Positions 47,746 through 59,400 of a DNA stretch of 64,000 nt are shown in pieces. The stretch comes from Pyrrhoderma lamaoense (Eukaryota > Basidiomycota > Agaricomycetes > Hymenochaetales > Hymenochaetaceae): NCBI GenBank assembly GCA_002794735.1, contig NBAZ01000032.1:1-64000 (forward strand). The letters are read 5' to 3'. How positions within the stretch are numbered: the stretch's first letter is position 1; each line of letters begins with the position of its first letter. The translations under genes and the position numbers were made by a program. The notes beneath the pieces were generated by a model. The model worked only from the letters and a program-made list of their open reading frames with translations, ran no database searches and was not told the origin of the DNA.

Positions 47746-49265
47746 TCAGCTCCCCAGCAACTGATCAAGTTGTTTATATTCCACCCATGGTCCATCTTCG
47801 ACATCTCCTTCAGATTCTAGAGTAATCAGTGAATCTTTTGCAAGATCCAAGAATCTACGAACAGCGCTTCTTATATCTGCCTCACGATTTCCTCCTTCTT
47901 CTTCGAATATCGAAGCATTCCACGCTGTCTTAGCGATTTCGAGACAATGCATGCCTTTTTCACAGGAAATTTATTAGTCATTGAGTCTTACTTAATGATA
48001 GGTTAGTTCGCACCAATTTGAGGATACCTAGTCGGATATATAACAAAGTATAGGGCAAGCAGAATTATTCCATTCCGTAAAGCAATCTTATACTGTTTGT
48101 CGTGTGAAGCATTGGTAAAAGCACCGGAGATACTCGGGAGATAATCTTCATGTAATAGAGGGTACAATTCTTTAGGAAGATCAAGTAACATAGCATCCTC
48201 TGGAGGACAAATGTTTTGAAAGTCTGGAAAAACTAGTTCCAGAAGGAGCTTTTCTAGCCTTTCCTTCTCAGCAGAATCTTCTGGGGGTGAAGGTATATTC
48301 CCGATCGCTTTGAAGAACGTACAGTTTTTGCATGTGCATTCAAATCCGTATTCCATTTCGCATATTGCTTTGCGCGAAGAGTAAGGGAGTGCCGGGTCAA
48401 AATATGGTATCACTATCTATTTTTCATAGTGATTAGTTAGGTATCGCTTTTACTTCGTAATGGCTTCTGACCTCGTCCTCAGGTTCAATATCAGAAAGGG
48501 CTCTCACTGACATAGCTAGCCTGTCAGTGTTGAGAGAGTAGGTGACAACAGCGTTGGGAAAGCATGAATGATTCAAAAGCCTACTAGCTAAGGGGAAGAT
48601 GCCATGCGCAATGCCATTAAGATGGGAATGAACTAAGAAGTTATTATTCCTAAAACGTCGATAGAGCTCTTTCAGGGCATTCCGATCGATCTTCTCATTA
48701 CTTGGAAAGATGACTGGTGGTAAATCATCTCCAGATTCAGATAATAAGGGTAATAAAGATTTGAAGGTCGTGAATGGATCTTGATAGTAACCATCTTCAT
48801 CATTTTTGTCGAAATTATGTTCCTCATGTAGCCGATCTCGACATTCAGCCAAGAGATGACTTAACAGTAATCCATCGATCTGCTTATGTGGTAGACTGGT
48901 CTGAAAATCCATAGAAGCACGGTACTTTGGTAACTTCTTGCACATGTACCTATGCACTGTTTTCCAATGCGTAGTTTGGCCTACGACTGTATCAGAACCG
49001 TCTTGTCGGCACAGGGACACTGATACACACAATTTGATCCACAGTACCAGTATTCAGCACATCCAGAGCATCTTTTTAGGGTACTTTTCCTGTTCCGAAA
49101 GCAGGCATCACATCTCTTCCCTTTCTCGGAGGGAAGAAGAACCGCTGCTAGGGCTTCATCCTTGAAAATAGTAGATCCTGCGGTTATTTTGCACCTTGCT
49201 ACGCAGCGATTCCTTGCCGTAGGATGACGCGATAGATAGACATTTGCAGACCAACTTTCATTCAT
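47746..49265 (-). CDS. SET/MYND (SMYD-type) protein methyltransferase
   Basis: Predicted lysine methyltransferase using S-adenosylmethionine. Four exons (49265-49031, 48980-48472, 48416-48014, 47954-47746) close to 451 residues. The split SET domain begins with LSRHPTARNRCVARCKITAG. The MYND zinc finger follows at residues 52-92 with the C-C-C-C-YC-C-HR-C pattern (RCDACFRNRK, KRCSGCAEYWYC, HRYMC). The SET core motif NHSCFPNAVVTY is at about 215, then DIEPEDEI, IPYFDP and the post-SET cysteines in YGFECTCKNC. A helical C-terminal part follows. In exon 2 a GTCAGA donor is used. Histone or non-histone substrate cannot be told from sequence. An upstream in-frame Met exists, but the chosen start fits the SET onset. 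Confidence 0.87.
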
Positions 49266-49419
49266 CTTTGCTCTAAAATCGAAAGCGGAATGAACGTTGG
49301 GAACAAATAAATATCGATTCATAATAGTGTTATGCATGACATAATCGTAATTACATAAATACAATTTTCTACTTTTACTTCGAATCACTTGACTACTAGT
49401 TATTTGTCTGACTCATCTC

Positions 49420-52400
49420 TCATGAGTCCCAAATTGCCCCAAAAGCTGGTATTCCGCGACTCATCATCCCATAAACGACTTTTCTAGTTAGCTTCTGATT
49501 GGAGATGATACAGACAGCTTCTGCATCGAATTCTCTTACGAGTCGATAAGTGAGTTTCACCATATCAGGTTTACCATATTTGCGTGTATCTACAAAATCG
49601 ATTAATCCGGATTTCTTCGAGTAGAACGAGTCCAATACACACCATAGATGACCGCATTAGGGGATGCTTCCAATAAAGAGTCGACTAATTTGTCTCCGAA
49701 TGTTTTCCGAATATTAGGAGATGTCCAGAGAAGCTGGATGGGAACTCGCTTTTCAAGTATGCAAGGTGCACAAGGACCTATCCCGCTTCCAGTAGCCACA
49801 AAGACAAGTCTACGGAATAAAGGTACTATCCTTAGAACACCACAAGTCGGAATTCCTCTGACCCATAATGCAGTGGGAGGATTCTCGATCTGTCTACTCG
49901 TCCAGTCACCAGCTCTGGATACTACTAAGGAGTAACCCTTCTTCCCAGGTTCTGGGACAGTTGCAAATCCATGCCATTCAAGTAGAGGGCTCTCGGAGAT
50001 TCTAGTAAAGGTACCAGGGACAGGCGTTACTGAGAAATGAAGCCATTCAATATCAAAGAACGTCTTTATTGTTGACTGACGTACCATAGTCGAAGTATAA
50101 GCGAACTGCGTGGTTTGAGAGTACTTCGGCTCGAACGGGTACCTTCCTCAGTCTCACCCATGGCAATATTATTGACAACGTTAGAACGACAAGAAGCCAG
50201 AACGGTGAGGATACTACTAGAGCACTTCCAAGTGTTTGGCCTATTTTCCGGTAGTCGTTTGTCAAGAGTATAACCTAAAACTGATCAGATAATTATTATG
50301 TGACACAAGCTTATATTCGAGTACCTGGGCCCAAACAAGTGCTACGGCTGTCCAACCCATAAAGCGATGAGTTCGTTCGAATCTATCATGAGCGATCAAA
50401 CGGAACTTTGGATAGGCAAATGCAACGATTGCAAGAAGAAGAGACAAGATGAAGTATGTCACTGCAAGAGTAGCAGCGGAACACTGAACAGTAGAGATAA
50501 GATAGTGCAATCAAGATCCTCGAATTTAAAAGACGGACCTTTCCGCCATGAAGCAGTTCCGAGGTTGCTTGCACCGTGAAGAAAATTAACCACATAATTC
50601 CAGAAATGGCACACCCAGAATGTACTGTTGGAAAGGATTGGTGTTAATGGCGAAAAGAGAGTAACTTATGTACTTGACTCACAACCACCAATATGATACA
50701 CTCTAGCGCATACCCTTCGTATACATAGTGGCCAGCTATATTTATGCATTCAGCGAAATCTTGCAGATAATGAGGACTAGTTGAGCTTACGAGGCGGGAA
50801 CAGCGCATAATACATTGAAAAATGCATTGATAACATAATCCTGACGCATCAAAACGGCACAGAATATGTTCGCTATGACGATCAAGCCCAAGGTTTGAGA
50901 ATCGTATGAATGCTTCGCAAGTGTCGCTATCAGGATAGCTGTGTTTGTAATAAACACAACTCCAAAAAGCCGCCTATATAATGTGAAGATCTGATGTCGT
51001 AAATTTCTTAAGTAATGTCCATGCTCCTTGTCTGGGAGAGGATCGTCTTCATATCCCTCCCAAGCCAGTTGATATCCTTTTTCAGGATCATGAGTAGGTA
51101 GCTTCACGTCTGCATGGATTGTAGAGGAGCTTCGAGTCGATGATTCGCGATCAACACCAGATCCAGGATCCTTCTGGTAGACTGGTGGTGGAGCTGTAGG
51201 AAGGACAGCTAAATCCGACCATAGAGTACTTCCAAAGTTTATGGCTGGAGCGAGAGTAGATGATGGTTTGTCCATAATGTTCGCTTTTCTTGATGGTTGA
51301 AGAACAAGGGCCTTTTCTGAAGATAGAGTTTCAAGATTTGCATCTGCGATCTGGCGAAGCGCTCTCTTGTCTACTTTTCCATTACTACAGATAAAATGTC
51401 AGTAAAACATCAAATTTGAGCTAATTATGAGGTATAACCTTGTAAGAGGAAAATCATGCAGGACATGGAAGTGGGTTGGGACAGCGTAATAAGGTTGTAC
51501 CTTCGCAGTTGCGGCACGAACGTCATCAACCTCAACTTTTTCCGAAGAGATGAACCCCCATAGTTCGTCCTTAATGAGAAGTACGGCGGCTGTCTTGACT
51601 CCGCAGCACGTCTATGTTATAGGATTATCATCTTTTTCGGTTTATGAGGTGACTATATTACTGACCTCCATGGCAGCAGCAACACCGTCAAGCTCCACCC
51701 TGAAACCTTTGACCTTTACTTGGTCATCAGTACGTCCTAGATGGTCTAATTGACCATCTGGTCTCCATTTTCCTAAATCACCGGTATTGAACATGAAACT
51801 CCTTCAGGGAATTTTCAGTATTATTCTCCTGTCATTCTATCATGACATCCACTAACCCGTTGTCTAAGAAAGGGTCCCTTTTGTACCTTTCTAGTGTTTT
51901 TCCTGGTAAGTTGATATAGCCCCTAGTGATACCGGCACCTCCGGCCCACATAATTCCGGGTTCGCCGATAGGAACTGGCTTCATATCTTCGTCAAGTATG
52001 TAGACCGTATTGTTGGGCGTAGGTCTTCCAATGCTCAGGGGTTCTCCAGGAACATGTGGGTGGACGGTATTTACAATTGTAATCTTCGGAATAATAGGTA
52101 AATGAGCTACTCTAGAAATTTCAGAAGCATATACATCATCCACTTACTTCTGTAGGGCCACAGCTATTAAAGAACTGAGCTGACTGGCCCCAACGATCGG
52201 CAAGGGCTATAAAACGGGGATCACTTATTTAGAAAGGACTTCGAAATTCTCCGAAACAGTAAGACTTACCCTGAGGGCAAACTTCTCCAGCAGTAGCTAC
52301 ATATTTAACATTCGGATAGTCCGCTGGGTCGTGTTTTGCTGTAGATTCGGATAACAAATTAGTTGCAAGGATTACTCACGGGCAAACACGACATACCAAT

Positions 52401-53334
52401 AATAGAAGGTGTTGCAATTATTATATCAACTGTTTTCATTACCGCTCGCCATTCTTTCGAAGTTTTTCCACGTATGCAAAGTGTGCATCCGTTACATAGA
52501 GACCCAAGAACTTCCCAGGCGCACATGTCAAAAGCAATATTTAATAGTTGTGCCACTCGCATTCCAGGGGTCATTCCAACGTTTCCGGGTTTCAGACATA
52601 CCACTATAAAGGTAAAATTAGTTGAAGATATGATGATCGGATAAAAAACATACAATTGGTTACGTTCCTATGCATCACATCTACACCCTTCGGCTTGCCG
52701 GTTGTTCCTAAAAATAGTAGAATTTAGTTGCAGCGTGGAATCAGAACATTATAAGAAAATTCTCACCGGAAGTGTAAATGACGTATACTCCATCGTCCGG
52801 GCTCGAAAGGTCAGGAGGTTCAATAAGCCGACATTCAGATGTCTTCGTATGTTCAATTATATTTTCAAGAATCATAACGCTCCTCTTTTCGCGAAGTTGA
52901 ACCCTGTGGGCGAATTCTCGCATGCAGAGAACTACTGTCGACCCTGAATCGTCAAGAATGAAATCTAGAGTAGATTGCGTTACAATTCCACCGTCAAGAG
53001 GGACATATTGACCCCCTGCTTTCAGAATGGCGAGAATTCCTACAACCATTGGAATAGAACGTTGTACAAGGAGACAGACTCGGGAGCCTGGTCGTATTCC
53101 TTCTTTACGCAGCTCATGCGCAAGAGCGTTGGATTGGAAGTTTAACTCCTTGTAAGATATTGAATCCTCGAGATGTTCAACAGCAGTAGCATCGGGTTGA
53201 ATAGCAGCGTAAAACTCAAATGCATGATGAACACATGCAAAAGGAGGATCGAGTTCGTCACTACAGCCAAATTTAGAGAATAGCTCTTGTTCCTCGAGAG
53301 GCAAGGACTGGAGAGCTTTGGTATTCAGATGCAT
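49420..53334 (-). CDS. Adenylation-domain / membrane / NAD-binding oxidoreductase fusion (NRPS-like)
   Basis: Fifteen exons close exactly to 1,043 residues. Residues 1-530 form an acyl/aminoacyl-adenylating domain: LKAGGQYVPLDGG (A2), TSGTTGKPKG (A3), FDMCAWE (A4), NSCGPTE (A5), FNTGDLG (A7), GRTDDQVKVKGFRVE (A8), NGKVDKR (A10, catalytic Lys). No carrier-protein LGGxS motif follows. Instead a Pro/Ser linker leads to several membrane helices with paired histidines (YHIGGLHSG, AHDRFERTHRF) that could bind heme as in ferric-reductase-like proteins. The C-terminal third resembles an FAD/NAD(P) reductase: SRAGDWTS, VATGSGIGP and an end block GAIWDS. It looks like an NRPS-like activating enzyme tied to a membrane electron-transfer module. 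Substrate and product are unknown. It is divergent from the enoyl-CoA hydratase across 718 bp. Confidence 0.85.
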
Positions 53335-54052
53335 GGTAAGAGGAAGCCAAGTGACTTGCCAGAGGCTCTGACTTGTGGTGAAGTTGTGATGTTACGGCAA
53401 GACGAACCTAAGCACCACCTTTTTAAGGTGGAGTTATTTAGCGTAAGAATCATACCAGTGCTACATGGTTATTAAGAAATCGGAAGGGCCAAGAAAATGA
53501 CAATTTGGGTGTTGCAGGGGCAAAACAATACAAAAGATCGGAGAACAGCAGATTTTGCGTTCGATAGTTGTGTTGTCGTAGGCCGAATTTAGACCGCCAT
53601 GTGATTCAGCGTTGTAGTTTCTGAGCTAGCTCTGGTATCTGCTGCCAAATAGAATATCAAATATGATACAATTTAGGAAGTGACATGGCACATCCAATGA
53701 AAATATGAAACAACATATACGTATATGATTAACTCTCCGTCAGGAAATGAGCAGCACATGCTGGGTAAAGTCGGTTCTTTTACTGTACCTTTCATCAGGA
53801 CCAGCCCGCATGTTTATCGGTAGCGCGGACAGTCAAGACAGCTGAGGGGATTGCTAACATGGCGATAGAGTTGATGCCATACCGAAATCGAGCCGATCGT
53901 TGAGGATCGATAGTCCATCCAAGAGGGGTGTGAGTGAGCTGACACGCCCTTTTTAGAGAGTTTTCTCCCACTGCAAAATAGACACCACACCAGTACTTAA
54001 ATATAGTAGATCAGAATTAAAGTGTCCGCAAACTTGTTCTCTGTCTTCTACG
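53335..54052. promoter_or_regulatory. Divergent intergenic region, NRPS-like fusion / enoyl-CoA hydratase
   Basis: 718 bp between divergent start codons, holding both promoters and perhaps a short 5' exon of the hydratase that I could not place. No specific site is supported. Confidence 0.4.
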
Positions 54053-55180
54053 ATGTCACTTGTTCTTTCAGACACAATGGAAAGCACGGGTATAGTCACA
54101 CTAAATAGGCCGTCTTCGTTGAACGCATTATCGGAGCAGTTGATAGAAGAGTTACTCCGCACTCTGAAATCTTTTGACGAAGCATCCGAAATCGGAGCGA
54201 TAGTTCTAACGGGACGCGGAAAAGCTTTCTGCGGTGAGTGTGCAGTAAACAACCGAAAATAGTGATGACACCCATTGATCGACGTGATCTGCATGTGGTG
54301 TATAATCAAAGCTGGTGCTGACATCAAGGAACTCCGCAACCTTACTTTTGTTGATGCGTATATGTCCAATTTCCTCCGAAACCTCAATGACGGTCTGAGC
54401 TCGCTACGTAAACCTGTCATTGCTGCTGTGAATGGTTACGCTGTAAGCTGTGATGCAAATTGACTTGCAGAGTAACTATCAAATATCATCAACTCTTACC
54501 TCGTAAAATATAGCTTGGGGGAGGATGTGAGCTTGCAATGATGTGCGATGTCATATACGCAAGTGACACTGCTAAGTTTGGGCAACCCGAGGTCAAGATC
54601 GGTACAATACCAGGTGCTGGCGGGACTCAACGTCTCATAAGGGCTATAGGAAAGTCAAAGGTTTGTGTGCTTGTGGAGTATGACGATTCGGAGTCCCTTG
54701 ACAATTTCCCGGTTTTGTGCTCATCGAACATATAGGCAATGGAGATGATCTTAACGGGTGATCCGATGACTGCGCAAGAAGCATTGTCAGCCGGACTAGT
54801 AGCTAAGGTCTTTCCTGAAGATAAGGTCCTAGAAGAGGCTATCAAAACTGGTGGGGATCCACAACCTCCAATGAAGAGATAGTATCAAAGATTTGCTTAC
54901 GAAAGTTGATTTCAAACATATAGCTAATAAAATCGCATCTCTCTCGCAACCAGTGATAGCGATGGCAAAAGATGCTGTAAACCAAGGTTTGTGTATTTCA
55001 CCTCCTGAGGATGATTGTCGTGCTGAACTTAGAGGGTCTTCTCAAGCCGAAGAAACGACCTTGCAAACCGGCCTATCTGTTGAGAGGCGCCTGTACCACG
55101 CGACATTTGGAATGAATGATACAAAAGAGGGCATGTCTGCGTTCATTGAAAAGAGAGAGCCAAAGTGGAGCAATAACTGA
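54053..55180 (+). CDS. Enoyl-CoA hydratase (crotonase family)
   Basis: Adds water to trans-2-enoyl-CoA in fatty-acid or branched amino-acid oxidation. Six exons (54053-54233, 54312-54442, 54514-54660, 54736-54850, 54924-54986, 55047-55180) close to 256 residues. Landmarks: [29 protein letters not shown] with the first oxyanion-hole residue, and [17 protein letters not shown] with the second oxyanion glycine. The two catalytic glutamates fall in the [20 protein letters not shown] block. The Lys/Arg-rich C-terminal end is normal for ECHS1-type enzymes. Family members of mitochondria usually have a leader of about 30 residues; none is seen here, so either a 5' exon is missing from the model or this form is peroxisomal or cytosolic. 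Confidence 0.88.
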
Positions 55181-55989
55181 AGTAAGAAGGGGAAGGGGTG
55201 GCAACGAATATTCAGGACCTTTTATACAGCAACAAATACGCGGCGTCTGAGGAAACTCTGTTCATCGGGAGCGGGGAGAATGAAGAAGGGGACTATCGAA
55301 ATGTCATAAACTTGTCCTTTTTTAGTGCGCAAATGTCCAAACTCAAATGTTTCGAATCAACGTATAAATTCACGAACAAACTTCGGGATCGAACTAAACA
55401 TAAAATACAAACTTTAAAGATGCTTAAGCAGACTGACAAGAGCCAGACGGAGCGAGGGCGGAGCGAGTTCTCTATGTTATACCGACTGGTTACCGTAATC
55501 TGACCTATTCTTGAACTTTAGTCTATGCAGAAGCGGGAAGGTGGAAGAACATAGGGGGTCCCGCCCAGCTTCGGAGGCTGAATCATGATAAAATGATAAC
55601 AACCATCGACTAAAGAAGAAGAAAGCTTCTCAAATAGCGAGATACAACCGGATCGATATTAATTCAAGTATAACACTTGAGTTATTGGGAGACATACATA
55701 AAACCGAGTCAAACCGGACTAACCAAGAGGATAGCCCGTAAGTCCTTCCGTAAGAATGGAAAGGTGGAAGCATATGTATAGGTAAAGATGCTTCTAGCAC
55801 CAAGTTCGAACTTCATTCTATCATTTTGTGAGCTGGTCCGAGAATATGTTTTCGCGCGATGGTCGCACTACCTCTGTCATTTGTTAAGGTTTATCTGTCA
55901 AGTTTTATAAGTTTTTCTAGGGATAGAGCCTAGGTTTAGCTAAAGCTTCTATATATCAAATGCTGACTACTGAATATCAGATATTTTCT
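55181..55989. other. Intergenic, nothing supported
   Basis: A 101-codon plus-strand frame at 55198-55503 lies just after the hydratase stop but has no family features; I regard it as chance. The rest is AT-rich. Confidence 0.4.
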
Positions 55990-56244
55990 CTAATATATAG
56001 GCTTTCTCTTAGAAGTATACCTATTCTTCGCTTTCTGCGTTGTTCTGGTTGGTGGATTTAAAGATAGAATACTAAGGAAACGTTGCCTGTACTCCTTGTA
56101 GGTCAGAACCATAACATCAGAGTAGATTTTCCGAGGCTCTTCCACTTTCGGAGTGTAAACAGAGGCAGAAGAGGACATCACTGACTTACTTCTGAACGAT
56201 TCTGTGCTGTTAGGTGATCGACAAGTCTCCGGGATATCTGTCAT
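55990..56244 (-). CDS. Small hypothetical protein
   Basis: An 84-codon open frame with an ATG, Ser/Thr-rich N-terminus, a VMVLTYKEYRQRFLSIL stretch and a very basic end. It lies downstream of RAD50 on the same strand. I do not recognise it. It could be part of a spliced gene or chance. Confidence 0.25.
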   Translation of the reverse strand: MTDIPETCRSPNSTESFRSKSVMSSSASVYTPKVEEPRKIYSDVMVLTYKEYRQRFLSILSLNPPTRTTQKAKNRYTSKRKPIY

Positions 56245-56466
56245 AAAAGCATATTTGCCACCTTTACAAGTTCATATGTAGGTGATAATCAGAACTGTAA
56301 GAGGTAGGACCTTACTGAAAGGATATAGATGATTCAATAACAAGACAATCAGATATATTATACATCAATGACGTGATATATTTATGAAATGCTTAGGAAT
56401 TGCCAATTAAGATGAAAAAGAAAATACAGATCCATAACAGTCAACAATAGATGTACACAAAGGATA

Positions 56467-59400
56467 TTAGCCTACACGCTGTCTCTCGATGACAGACTTC
56501 TGCCTTGAATCCCTTGAAACTCTCCTGTGAAACATGCCAAGGTTTGCAAGTCATTTTCGGTTGATAATATCGAGATGCTTACCAATAGTATTCCATAACA
56601 TTAGCCTGGCCTAATTTCCTTAGGAAATTTTCGTCATGAGTAATGATGATCAATTGGAAGTTTGCGTGATTTTTCCTTTCGTTGATAATGCTATCGAAGA
56701 AATATCAGTACCCCAACTCATATGATCCCTTTTTTTAGGTGTCGACAATGATAAGGAATACTTACTCAACCAGGCTACTCGCTAAGGCATCGATATTTTC
56801 GACGTCTAATGCATTCGTAGGTTCATCTAATGCAAGGATACCACAATTCTGTCCAAAGGAATCTGATAGAGCAAGTCTTATGATGATTGATGCTAACATC
56901 TTTTGACCTGCTGAACAACGACCTCGCATATCCATCTCAACTTGGTCTTTGGTCATTACAACCTATCGTTTTTCAAGTTTCACATTTTTCTTCTGATTAG
57001 AAATAGGTTTTGAGTGGTTGGAGGTGTGTAAACTTACTCGGTAGTTGTATGAACGCTTGGAAGATCCACCTTCGGCATCAGAGCGGATTTTGATTCCGTC
57101 GATATCTGGCCAGTGTTGATGAGTTCTATTTTCCAGATTATGGTCTTCAGTGCACTCTTACCAGTTCCCTGATAGGTTTTATTCCACAAGTGTCGCATCG
57201 TGTCATTGACTTCTCCCATCTTCAGGCTGTGATACCTCATAATAGCACTATTCAAATAAACTTTAATATCCAAACATGTACCTGAGGTGAAATTGTGTAG
57301 AGACGTACCTATCAAGGGCCTTGGCATATTTCTCGAGATCATTATTTGCCATGTCTGATAACTGGAGAGAAAAAAAGGATCAACCGTAATTTTTGATAGT
57401 ATAAACGCAGTTGCTTACTTTAACTTTTACGAGTTGGTCCGTATATCGCTTGTATACATCCTTAAATTCTTTTAGATCTTTTTCTTGGACTTTCAATTGT
57501 TCCTTCAAAGAGCTCAACTCTCCACCCATGCGTGAATACTAAAAACACATAAGAATTAAATCTGAGCCCCAATATCGAATCGGTGATACATGATAAAATA
57601 ACGAAAAGCAATAAACTACACTTACCTCAGCCTCCATATCCGCCTCCCGTTTCTTTTCCGCAGCATACTTCTCATCAAATTGCCTGCGAGCTTTCGCGGC
57701 CTCCTCCATATCAAAACTCTCAATCTTCTCCTTGTCCGCAGCAATAATCTTCCGTAACTTTCTAATTCGTTCGTTATCACGTACGTTCGAGAGGATTTTG
57801 TCGCTGTCGTTGATTTCTTTTTCGTATGAGGATTTGGTTTGACGGATTTGGTCTATGGATAATTCGAGGGATTTGATTAAGGCTGTGTTTTCTTCCATTC
57901 GATCTAGACAGCGTTGGAGTTCGCGGGCTCGACGGTTTCGGACGTAACTATTTGGGCAGAGAGTGTTTGTTTCAGTAATGAAATTGACCAAGTTGATGAC
58001 TATGTCGTGTTGTACTCACGCTTCGATATCCTTACTTGCCATCGCAAGGGAGTCAGAGCTCCTTCTAACTTGCTCACATTGTACTTGGGCGAGTTTGATC
58101 TTTTCATCAGAGCTTTCTTTGAACGCTTCATGCTCTTGCTTAATCCGTTCAAGAGGTTCCAATGCTGTTCGGATTTGCTCGGTGAGCGTCTGCGTTTAAA
58201 AATGAAAATTTGTTAAAAAGCGATATTAATAGACATGTAATAATGAGAATTAAAATGAAGTATAAATAGGAGTACCATGTTAATGTTAATGAACCAGATA
58301 AGATTGGATCACATTGAAACAAGCTCAAGGAAATAGATAAATATAAGATCTTCACACACCTTCAACTTTTCAGTCGTCTCCTTCAGTTCCTTAGTCATCG
58401 AGCTAACTTTCTCTTCTAAAGTCTTCTGTTCCTGAACTTTGTGCCGAAGTCCGATTTCTTGCTTCTGGATTGCGTTTAGTTCGTCTTCTTGTCGACGCAT
58501 ATGATTGATTTGCTGTTCGCGATCGTTTTGGAGTGAGGTTTTTTCAAGGCCTCGTTTTCGGCTGTAAGAGTATGAGAATTTTATCAAGTTCAGAAAGTTG
58601 TAACGATTTGATTGGTGTATATACATTTGCTATGAACTTACATCTCTGAGCTGAGATCGCCAAGCTCCTTTTGGAGATCATCTGCTGTTTTGACTGATCC
58701 TGTATTTGATAAAGTCTTTTCCAACAGTGCAATTTCCTCCTTCAGCTGGTCAGATGAATTCTTGAGTTCCATAATCGAAGTAGCTTGCTGCTTCAATCCT
58801 TCAAGTTCCTTAAGCTCCGTTCGAAGTTTATCTAATACATTTTGAGCCTATCCCATTTATTATATAATCAGCCAACAGTGGCTAAATAAACCAAAGAAAA
58901 GTAGTAGCACGCACTGAGTTTCTAGTCGAGTGAGCTTCCGGCAACTTAGACTCAAGTTCTTTCAATTGCTCTTCAAGAGCAGGTATCTCAGTTGTTTTTA
59001 GGGTGTCACGAGTGACTTCTGTTGGTAACAAAGCCTGTAACCTATTCTTCTCATTTTCCCATTCTTTGGCCTCCTCTTGCATTTCGGCTTGGACTTCTGG
59101 TGTTCGTTCCTCGATTTCTTTGGTCAACTTCAATGGATTACTCATATTAGTACCATATTATTTTTATTCTGCAAATTGGTTTTGAGAGTTACGTACGTGT
59201 TTCTCGAAATCACCTATTTCGTGGTCTTTTAACGAACGGTTGCAAGCTTGACATTTCTTTGCTTTCTTCCCGACCTCGAGGAGGTTCTTGTAAACCTTTT
59301 TCACACTCTCGTTGTCGTTCAGGCGGCTATAAAATCGAAGTTTTAGAATAGTAAAACATATGGATGAGCCCTAGGGGAACTTACATTTGACGATCTGCGA

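Noticed and set aside
55198..55503. 101-codon plus-strand open frame just after the enoyl-CoA hydratase
   Set aside because: Composition is not protein-like at the end, no motif, and it probably lies in the 3' flank of the hydratase.
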